Shown here piece by piece: positions 20,513 to 25,876 of a DNA stretch of 25,876 nt (positions within the stretch are counted from its first letter, which is position 1; every line of letters begins with the position of its first letter). Origin of the DNA: an uncultured Bacillota bacterium (GTDB lineage Bacteria; Bacillota_I; Bacilli_A; Izemoplasmatales; UBA1188); assembly GCA_937907585.1 (NCBI GenBank), contig CALCVH010000056.1:1-25876 (forward strand). The letters are read 5' to 3'. The translations under genes and the position numbers were made by a program. The notes beneath the pieces were generated by a model. It was not told the DNA's origin, searched no databases, and saw nothing but the letters and a program-made list of their open reading frames with translations.

Positions 20513-20735
20513 CTAAATCAACCCCTAACAACAACATTTCTTTTGTGGTATCTACTAATTCCGCAATCAAAAATCTTTGAATTCCAACACTATTGAACGA
20601 GTGATCAAGTAAAAATATTCTATTATCCGCTATAATGTATCTTCCGTGTAATTTGTAGTGTACTATACTTATATCATAATCGTCTAAATTATTAACCGTT
20701 AAATTATCATCATTTTTATCTTATTCCTTATACAT
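20493..20735 (-). pseudogene. Minus-strand coding remnant between rluB and cmk
   Basis: The minus-strand frame opens with ATG at 20735, reads MYKE, hits TAA (20721-20723), then stays open for 75 codons to TAA at 20493-20495. The open part reads DKNDDNLTVNNLDDYDISIV, then HYKLHGRYIIADNRIFLLDH and SFNSVGIQRFLIAELVDTTK. Amino acid and codon make-up are those of a real gene. The stretch LHGRYIIADNRIFLLDHSFNSVG resembles the HDRFLII-D...GAS-KDLG segment of phospholipase-D-like modules found at the ends of some mobile-element proteins, with HGR in place of HDR. This resemblance is tentative. No ATG with a ribosome-binding site exists for the open part, so I call it a decayed C-terminal fragment. 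From 20736 to 20841 I see only A/T-rich sequence. Confidence 0.6.
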
Positions 20736-20841
20736 ACTTTGAAAGTAGATAAAATTAGAAAAATATTTTAATTTTTCTCATTCAATTATTCCAGTCAATT
20801 ATCTAAGATAAAAAAAGATTTAATCTTTTATTTATCTATGA

Positions 20842-20847
20842 TAAAAT
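20842..20847 (+). promoter_or_regulatory. Likely -10 box for the cmk operon
   Basis: TAAAAT within TATGATAAAAT, a block also seen before trmFO. TTTAAT (20819-20824) at 17 bp upstream is a poor -35 box. The predicted start falls near 20854. Confidence 0.4.
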
Positions 20848-20868
20848 ATTGAAATGGGCAGGGTTAAT

Positions 20869-21531
20869 ATGAAATATTATAGTATCGCTATAGATGGTCC
20901 ATCATCATCAGGCAAATCAACAGCGGCTAAGTTAATCGCAAAAGAATTAGGATATACATATATAGATACTGGAGCGATGTATAGAGCGATTACTTTAAAA
21001 GCGTTGAATCTTAAAATTGAAGATCTAGCAGATGAAAAGAACTATTCTTTTATTCCTGAAACAAAACTTGAATTCCACGACAATAAAATGTTTATGGATG
21101 GAGTAGATGTTTCAAAAGAAATAAGAGAACAGGATGTTGTTAAAAATGTTTCATTAGTGTCTTCATTAAGATATGTTAGAGAAGAATTAGTTGCGTTACA
21201 GAGAAAGTTCGCTGAAGTAACTAATGTTTGTATGGATGGTAGAGATATTGGGACTAATGTTCTTAAAAACGCTACACTTAAAATATTCTTAATCGCAGAT
21301 GTTAATGTTAGAGCGCAAAGAAGATATCTTGAACAAAAAGAAAAAGGCTCTACAATGACTCTTGAAGAAGTTTTAAAAGACTTAGAAAGAAGAGATTATT
21401 ACGATTCTCATAGAGAATTAAATCCATTAAGAAAAGCTGAAGACGCTATCGAAATCGATAACTCTTCAATGACAATAGAAGAAGTAAAAAACAAAATCAT
21501 TACATTATTTAAGGAGTTTAAACATGAGTAG
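20869..21531 (+). CDS. cmk: Cytidylate kinase
   Basis: Phosphorylates CMP and dCMP with ATP in pyrimidine nucleotide salvage. From 20869 the protein is 220 aa, as is usual, and begins MKYYSIAIDGP with the P-loop GPSSSGKST (10-18). IDTGAMYRAIT and DGRDIGTNV are the substrate-site signatures, and LEQKEKGS is part of the lid. An in-frame ATG at 20854 would add five residues, but it lies at the predicted transcription start; GGGCAGGG before 20869 serves as a weak ribosome-binding site. The stop overlaps the S1 protein start by 8 bp. The cmk-S1-der-HU order follows the B. subtilis arrangement. Confidence 0.95.
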   Translation: MKYYSIAIDGPSSSGKSTAAKLIAKELGYTYIDTGAMYRAITLKALNLKIEDLADEKNYSFIPETKLEFHDNKMFMDGVDVSKEIREQDVVKNVSLVSSLRYVREELVALQRKFAEVTNVCMDGRDIGTNVLKNATLKIFLIADVNVRAQRRYLEQKEKGSTMTLEEVLKDLERRDYYDSHRELNPLRKAEDAIEIDNSSMTIEEVKNKIITLFKEFKHE

Positions 21532-22879
21532 TTTAAAGGTTGGATCAGTCGTATCCGGAGAAGTTATTTTAGTTGAAGAAAACGTTGCGTATGTTGGTGT
21601 TGGAGGAAAGTCAGAAGGACGAATCTATTTAGATCACTTTACATCAGATAAGAATGTTAAGTCTTTAAAAGATTTAATTAAAGTCGGTGATCAAGTTAAA
21701 GTTCAAATTCAACAAATGGGCGATGTTATAATGCTTTCAAGACTAGAACTTGAAGAAAAAGAAAGAAGAGACAAAGTCATTCGTAAAATAATGAATCGTA
21801 AACCTTTCATCGCTCAATGCACTGGAAAGAATAAAGACGGAGATTTCGTTCTAAACAAAGACGGAGTTAACTTATTATTACCTGCTAATTACGTTGATTT
21901 AGACCCTGAATTCAACGCTGATTCATTAATTGGAACAGAAACTAAAGTTATGTTTGCGAAGACTGAAACTGATGAAAGAGGAAGATCTAGAATCGTTGTT
22001 ACTCGTAAACAAGTTCAATATAACGAAGAAAGAAGAGCTAGAGAAGAAGAATTTAATTCTATAAATGTAGGTGATGTATTAACTGGTACAGTTGCTAGAA
22101 TTACTGAATTTGGCGCTTTCATCAAATTCAATTCTGTAGAAGGATTATGCCATTTAAGCGAAGTATCTCATTATCATATTAAGAGTGTTTCTGAATGCTT
22201 AGAAGTTGGTCAAACTGTTCAAGTTAAAGTAATTAAGAAGACTGAATCTAAATTACATCTATCTATAAAAGCACTTGAAAAAACACCTTGGGAACTTTTC
22301 TTAAGCAATCATAAAGTTGGCGATACTTTAGAATGCACAATTGTTAAAAAGAGCGATAAATATATGTTATGCTCTCCTGAAAGAGATGTTATTGGAATTT
22401 TAAACCAAAGCGATTATTCTTGGAATAGAGATGATGACTTTGCTGGAACAGTTGAAGAAGGTTCAAAAGTAACTCTTCAAATAACTTATATTGATAAAGA
22501 AAAGAATAAGATGACTTTATCTAAAAAGCACCTTGAATACAATCCATGGCAGGATACTCACATCAAACTTCATGAAGTGGTAACTGGCACAGTAGAAAGA
22601 TTCACAAATACAGGCGCTATTATTAAAGTTGGTAATGTTGAAGGTTTCTTGCCAAATAAAGATGCTTCTGAAGATCATAAAACTGCACAAGAAGTATTAA
22701 AGATTGGTGATGTAATCAACGCTCAAGTTACTGCGGTTAATCCACAAAGATGGTTATTAACTCTTTCTATCCGCTCTATTGAAGAAGCTAAAACAAGAGA
22801 ATACGTTGATAAATATATTCAAGAAAATGTATCAAGTGATTCTAGTTTAGCAGACTTATTCAAAGAAGAGGAAGAATAA
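21524..22879 (+). CDS. S1-domain protein, ribosomal protein S1 homologue
   Basis: 451 aa built from five successive OB/S1-like repeats: about 3-78, 88-168, 177-254, 262-342 and 350-425. The third and fifth are the clearest (GDVLTGTVARITEFGAFIKF with GLCHLSEVS; TGTVERFTNTGAIIKVGN with VEGFLPNKDAS). S1-like proteins bind mRNA at the ribosome or structured RNA; Firmicute versions (YpfD type) are not always essential. AAGGAG precedes the ATG at the right distance, inside cmk. The protein ends in an acidic tail (FKEEEE). It is placed between cmk and der, the standard neighbourhood. Confidence 0.9.
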   Translation: MSSLKVGSVVSGEVILVEENVAYVGVGGKSEGRIYLDHFTSDKNVKSLKDLIKVGDQVKVQIQQMGDVIMLSRLELEEKERRDKVIRKIMNRKPFIAQCTGKNKDGDFVLNKDGVNLLLPANYVDLDPEFNADSLIGTETKVMFAKTETDERGRSRIVVTRKQVQYNEERRAREEEFNSINVGDVLTGTVARITEFGAFIKFNSVEGLCHLSEVSHYHIKSVSECLEVGQTVQVKVIKKTESKLHLSIKALEKTPWELFLSNHKVGDTLECTIVKKSDKYMLCSPERDVIGILNQSDYSWNRDDDFAGTVEEGSKVTLQITYIDKEKNKMTLSKKHLEYNPWQDTHIKLHEVVTGTVERFTNTGAIIKVGNVEGFLPNKDASEDHKTAQEVLKIGDVINAQVTAVNPQRWLLTLSIRSIEEAKTREYVDKYIQENVSSDSSLADLFKEEEE

Positions 22880-22890
22880 TATAAATTTGA

Positions 22891-22919
22891 TTTAAAAAGG
22901 CCGAGAAGGCCTTTTTAAA
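22891..22919 (+). terminator. Terminator after the cmk-S1 unit
   Basis: TTTAAAAAGGCC (22891-22902) and GGCCTTTTTAAA (22908-22919) are perfect arms around GAGAA. It stands between the S1 gene and der, whose ribosome-binding site AAGGGGG follows 4 bp later. Der therefore either depends on read-through or has a promoter inside the S1 gene. Confidence 0.88.
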
Positions 22920-22935
22920 GTATAAGGGGGTATTT

Positions 22936-24246
22936 ATGCCACATGTAGTCGCAATCGTTGGTAGACCTAACGTAGGCAAAAGCCAAATATTTAATAGAAT
23001 AGTTGGACATAGACAATCTATAGTTGATGATTATTATGGCCTAACTAGAGATAGAATATATGGTGACGCTGAATGGAACAATAAAAAATTTAAGATTATT
23101 GATACAGGTGGAATCGAGATACAAAACACCACTTTTCAAAAAGAGATTGAACTTCAAGTTGAAATCGCAGTTGAAGAAGCTGACGTCATAATTTTTGTTC
23201 TTGATATTAGAACACCATATACTGATGATGATTTAAAAATAGCGAGATTATTAAGATCATCAAAAAAGCCAGTCATTGTTGCGTTAAACAAAGCTGATAA
23301 TAGAGATTTAATGGCGAATCTATATGATTTCTATGGATTAGGATTTGATGAATTATTCGCTGTTTCAGGCATACATTCTATTGGAATTGGTGATATGCTT
23401 GATGCGGTTATTTCTCATTTCGAAGAAAAAGAAGTAATAGATGCTAAAGAAGATGATTCTATCAAACTCGCAATCATCGGTAGACCAAACGTTGGTAAAT
23501 CTAGTCTAACAAACGCAATCCTAAATAAAGAAAGAGTAATAGTCTCTTCTGTTGAAGGTACCACAACAGATTCAATAGATACAACTTTTATTAAAGATGA
23601 TAAAAAATTTACTATTATTGATACCGCTGGAATGCGCAAAAAGGGAAAGATATTAGAATCAATTGAAAAATATAGCGTTCTAAGATCTTATGAAGCAATA
23701 GAAAGAGCGAATATATGTATAGTAGTAATAGATGCGGAAAGAGGAATACTAGAGAATGATACTCATATCGCAGGATACGCTAAAGACGCTGGAAAAGGAA
23801 TTATTATAGTCGTTAATAAATGGGATCTTATAGAAAAAGATCAAAACACTATGAATGACTGGATCAAAGATATAAAAGAAGATTTTAAATTCATAGATTA
23901 CGCCCCAATCCTTTTTGTATCATCTAAAACAAAACAAAGAGTTTCAAATATCATTCCTACAGCTTTAACTATATATGAAAACATCAATAAAAGAATCACA
24001 ACATCTCAGATTAATGACTGTATTATTGATGCGATGTTACTTAATGAGCCAAAGGAATATAAAGGTGTACAACTCCATGTTTATTACACATCTCAAGTCG
24101 CAGTAAATCCTCCTACATTCGTTTTATTTGTTAATGATACTGAATGTGTTCACTTTTCTTATGAAAGATATTTAGAAAACAAAATAAGAGAATCGTTTGA
24201 CTTTACTGGAACACCAATAAAATTAATATTTAGAAAAAGGGAATAA
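22936..24246 (+). CDS. der: Ribosome-assembly GTPase Der (EngA)
   Basis: Double-GTPase needed for 50S subunit maturation. 436 aa: the first G domain starts with GRPNVGKSQIFN (9-20) and has DTGG and NKAD. The second G domain starts with GRPNVGKSSLTN (near residue 182) and has DTAG and NKWD. The C-terminal KH-like domain is about 350-436 (ending IKLIFRKRE). The first P-loop has Gln where most Der proteins have Thr after GKS, a mild deviation that spares the nucleotide-contacting Ser. A very strong AAGGGGG ribosome-binding site lies 8 nt upstream. Confidence 0.97.
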   Translation: MPHVVAIVGRPNVGKSQIFNRIVGHRQSIVDDYYGLTRDRIYGDAEWNNKKFKIIDTGGIEIQNTTFQKEIELQVEIAVEEADVIIFVLDIRTPYTDDDLKIARLLRSSKKPVIVALNKADNRDLMANLYDFYGLGFDELFAVSGIHSIGIGDMLDAVISHFEEKEVIDAKEDDSIKLAIIGRPNVGKSSLTNAILNKERVIVSSVEGTTTDSIDTTFIKDDKKFTIIDTAGMRKKGKILESIEKYSVLRSYEAIERANICIVVIDAERGILENDTHIAGYAKDAGKGIIIVVNKWDLIEKDQNTMNDWIKDIKEDFKFIDYAPILFVSSKTKQRVSNIIPTALTIYENINKRITTSQINDCIIDAMLLNEPKEYKGVQLHVYYTSQVAVNPPTFVLFVNDTECVHFSYERYLENKIRESFDFTGTPIKLIFRKRE

Positions 24247-24253
24247 AATATTC

Positions 24254-24282
24254 TTGAATAATACATTATACTTTAATATAAT
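24254..24282 (+). promoter_or_regulatory. Promoter of the HU gene
   Basis: TTGAAT (24254-24259) and TATAAT (24277-24282) have a 17-bp spacer. The -10 box is the inner part of a perfect inverted repeat at 24262-24285. Confidence 0.75.
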
Positions 24283-24285
24283 GTA
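24262..24285. repeat. Perfect 9-bp-arm dyad embedding the HU -10 box
   Basis: TACATTATA (24262-24270) and TATAATGTA (24277-24285) flank CTTTAA. The dyad fills the spacer, the -10 box and the start region. It could be an operator (HU genes are often autoregulated) or a site favouring cruciform or bent DNA. Confidence 0.5.
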
Positions 24286-24302
24286 AGTACAGGAGAACAC
24301 AT

Positions 24303-24575
24303 ATGAATAAAGTAGAAATTGTTGCTAATCTTGCTGAAAAGACTGGTTTAAACAAACAAGACGCTGAAAAAGCATATGATAATCTTTTTGATATTTTAAT
24401 TGATGCTCTAGCAGATGGAGAAAAAGTAGTTATCTCTGGCTTTGGCACTTTTGAAGTAAAAGAAAGAAAGGCTAGAAAAGGACATGATCCTAGAACAAAA
24501 GAAGAGATTGTTATTCCTTCTTTAAAAGCCGCTACATTTAAACCAGGCAAAGTTTTAAAAGAAAAAGTAAGATAA
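24303..24575 (+). CDS. hup: Histone-like DNA-binding protein HU
   Basis: 90 aa, the exact HU length. Two N-terminal helices form the dimer core (MNKVEIVANLAEKTGL...). The beta-arm signature runs from VVISGFGTFEVKERKARKG to the intercalating proline in the arm (HDPRTKEE). HU bends and compacts DNA as a homodimer. The arm reads GHDPRT where most HU proteins have GRNPxT, a change in the DNA-contacting tip that keeps the proline. The ribosome-binding site is AGGAGA, 7 nt upstream, after a short leader from the dyad promoter. A strong bidirectional terminator follows. Confidence 0.97.
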   Translation: MNKVEIVANLAEKTGLNKQDAEKAYDNLFDILIDALADGEKVVISGFGTFEVKERKARKGHDPRTKEEIVIPSLKAATFKPGKVLKEKVR

Positions 24576-24578
24576 AAG

Positions 24579-24611
24579 AAAAGAAAAAGGACAAATCGTC
24601 CTTTTTCTTTT
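24579..24611. terminator. Bidirectional terminator between HU and rqcP
   Basis: AAAAGAAAAAGGAC (24579-24592) and GTCCTTTTTCTTTT (24598-24611) are perfect 14-bp arms around AAATC, with T-rich tails on both strands. It serves the converging hup and ftsH-rqcP units. Confidence 0.92.
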
Positions 24612-24858
24612 ACTTGTTTCCTATTACCTCATACATAGAAGAAGAATCGTTTTTTGATGTGTATTCATTAATAGATAAGACCTTTATTTTTAATGTTTTA
24701 GAAGCGTATTCAATTGTTATAATATCATTTTCTACAACATTAGTAGAAGGCTTAGCTAGTTTACCATTTACATAGATTCTATCTTTATCGATAGTCTCTT
24801 TCGCAACTGTCCTTCTTTTTATTATATGAGATACTTTTAAATATTTATCTAATCTCAT
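24610..24858 (-). CDS. rqcP: S4-domain ribosome quality control protein RqcP (YabO)
   Basis: 82 aa, nearly all one S4 RNA-binding domain (MRLDKYLKVSHIIKRRTVAK, then DRIYVNGKLAKPSTNV). Length and text match B. subtilis RqcP/YabO, which works with RqcH on stalled 50S subunits to add C-terminal Ala tails to incomplete proteins. RqcH is not in the window. It might also be read as a heat-shock Hsp15-like protein, but the short length favours RqcP. The start overlaps the ftsH stop by 1 nt (TAATG), so it is translated from the ftsH message. Confidence 0.88.
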   Translation of the reverse strand: MRLDKYLKVSHIIKRRTVAKETIDKDRIYVNGKLAKPSTNVVENDIITIEYASKTLKIKVLSINEYTSKNDSSSMYEVIGNK

Positions 24859-25876
24859 TATTCGTTTGAATCTTCTTTAGAATCATTAGTTTCTGTATTA
24901 GACGTATCAACAGTTTCTGTATTTTCATCTAATCCTTCACCAAGATCCTTTAAATCTGATTTGGCGTTATCAACTCTAGCTAATTTACCTGTAGACATAA
25001 TTTCATCAATATCAGGTTTATATATAGTTTCAACTTCCATTAGATAGTGAGCTATCGCTTTTAATTTATCCATATTATCAGTTAAAACTTTAGCGGCTGT
25101 ATTATGACAATCATTGATGATTGAACGTACTGCTTCATCTATTTCATGAGCGACTGTATCAGAGAAATTCTTTCCTTCTGAATAATCTCTACCTAAATAA
25201 GAATAGCCAACATTCTTTTCATATGTGATAGGTCCTAGTTTACTCATACCATATTGAGTAACCATTCTTCTAGCAATAGCTGTAGCGTTTTCCATATCGT
25301 TTGAAGCGCCTGTAGTGATTTCACCAAAGATTAATTCTTCAGCTGTTCTACCACCTAAATAGCCAGTGATTCTTTCGATTAATTGATTCTTTGAATATAA
25401 AAATGTTTCTTCATCTTTTGGACCCATTAGGTTATATCCACCAGCTTTTCCTCTTGGAACGATAGTTACTTTAGTAACTTGATCAGCGTTAGATAATAGA
25501 GTACCGATTACGCAGTGACCAGCTTCGTGGTAAGCGATAATCTCTTTTTCTTTTTTAGAAATAACACGGCTCTTTTTAGCTGGGCCCATCATTACTCTAT
25601 CAATAGCTTCACCAATTAAATCCATATCGATTAATTTTTTGTTTTCTCTTGCGGCGAGTAAGGCTGCTTCATTCATAACGTTTTCCAGATCAGCACCAGT
25701 GAATCCTGGAGTTTCATGAGCTATCAATGAATAATCTACAGATGGATCTATCTTTTTATTTCTACCATGAACTTTTAATATTTCTTCTCTACCCTTAACA
25801 TCTGGCGCAGGAACATTTATTTGTCTATCAAATCTTCCGGGTCTTAAAAGGGCTGGATCTAATATGTCAACACGGT
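24858..25876 (-). CDS. ftsH: ATP-dependent zinc metalloprotease FtsH, C-terminal part (runs off the right edge)
   Basis: Membrane-anchored AAA protease that degrades misassembled membrane proteins and some regulators. The visible 339 residues start inside the AAA module: ILDPALLRPGRFDRQINVPA (near 25865) contains the arginine fingers, and HETPGFTGADLENVMNEAAL is the sensor-2 region. The protease domain has the zinc motif AYHEAGH with a third acidic ligand downstream, and VPRGKAGGYN, GGRTAEE and TGASNDMENAT are family blocks. A 40-residue acidic Asn/Thr/Asp-rich tail ends the protein. The reading frame is open through 25876, so the true start lies outside the window. Confidence 0.97.
   Translation of the reverse strand, partial: RVDILDPALLRPGRFDRQINVPAPDVKGREEILKVHGRNKKIDPSVDYSLIAHETPGFTGADLENVMNEAALLAARENKKLIDMDLIGEAIDRVMMGPAKKSRVISKKEKEIIAYHEAGHCVIGTLLSNADQVTKVTIVPRGKAGGYNLMGPKDEETFLYSKNQLIERITGYLGGRTAEELIFGEITTGASNDMENATAIARRMVTQYGMSKLGPITYEKNVGYSYLGRDYSEGKNFSDTVAHEIDEAVRSIINDCHNTAAKVLTDNMDKLKAIAHYLMEVETIYKPDIDEIMSTGKLARVDNAKSDLKDLGEGLDENTETVDTSNTETNDSKEDSNE

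Noticed and set aside
20854..20868. Upstream ATG for cmk
   Set aside because: It coincides with the predicted transcription start. The family usually begins at the MKYYSIAIDGP position (20869), which has a weak GGGCAGGG ribosome-binding site.
24266..24550. Minus-strand 94-codon frame across the HU gene
   Set aside because: It is antisense to a fully conserved HU gene and its composition is that of a shadow frame.
1..25876. CRISPR arrays, insertion sequences, replication origin, rRNA genes
   Set aside because: No regularly spaced direct repeats, transposase genes with terminal repeats, DnaA-box clusters or rRNA sequence were seen on either strand.

Overview
The window is AT-rich, densely coded DNA from a low-GC Firmicute, probably an anaerobic, gut-type member of the Bacilli (Erysipelotrichia/RF39-like). 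The evidence is the gene content (trmFO-xerC synteny, RqcP/YabO, a cmk-S1-der-HU cluster, Rnf, rubrerythrin), Arg codons that are mostly AGA, and promoters of the form TTGAWW-N17-TATAAT. TGA, TAG and TAA all serve as stops and Trp is TGG, so the code is standard and not the Mycoplasma code. The taxonomic placement is inference.

Region 1 (1-4000). Divergent promoters serve a lipoprotein gene running off the left edge and an M-box (Mg2+) riboswitch-terminator in front of mgtE, which is followed by a PHP phosphoesterase gene. After a terminator come a membrane-anchored XRE regulator and a DinJ/RelB antitoxin gene whose partner toxin survives only as a stop-containing, truncated YafQ remnant.

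Region 2 (4040-11445). trmFO, xerC and rlmH form a tight housekeeping run that leads into a complete-order rnfCDGEAB operon. The last gene, rnfB, encodes only the membrane anchor and the first Fe-S domain (97 aa) and ends inside the operon terminator. RnfG has a degenerate flavinylation motif.

Region 3 (11500-16690). tRNA-Lys(CTT) is followed by an accessory stretch. It holds a two-gene DUF3791-type module with no effector gene, an AAA_14/DUF4143 ATPase gene followed by a Phd-like antitoxin gene, and an intact MntA-HepT toxin-antitoxin pair in which the antitoxin has its own HTH. A DUF3592-like membrane protein and a PIG-L deacetylase follow. Several perfect dyads and direct repeats sit next to recognisable promoters here.

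Region 4 (16712-25876). Rubrerythrin with rubredoxin-like modules at both ends converges on a zinc-ribbon membrane protein. Next comes a 557-aa protein that looks like a type I modification methyltransferase (HsdM) fused to one HsdS-type recognition domain but without catalytic motifs. It lies 4 bp upstream of rluB at the head of rluB, cmk, S1, der and HU. On the minus strand at the right edge are ftsH (partial) and rqcP. A decayed minus-strand gene lies between rluB and cmk.

The strongest candidates for something new are the catalytically dead HsdM-TRD protein embedded in core genes, the short RnfB, and the ATPase/Phd unit with a 58-bp nested dyad abutting its promoter. No database search was possible. 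Family names come from motif recognition, and by-eye tallies are marked as such.
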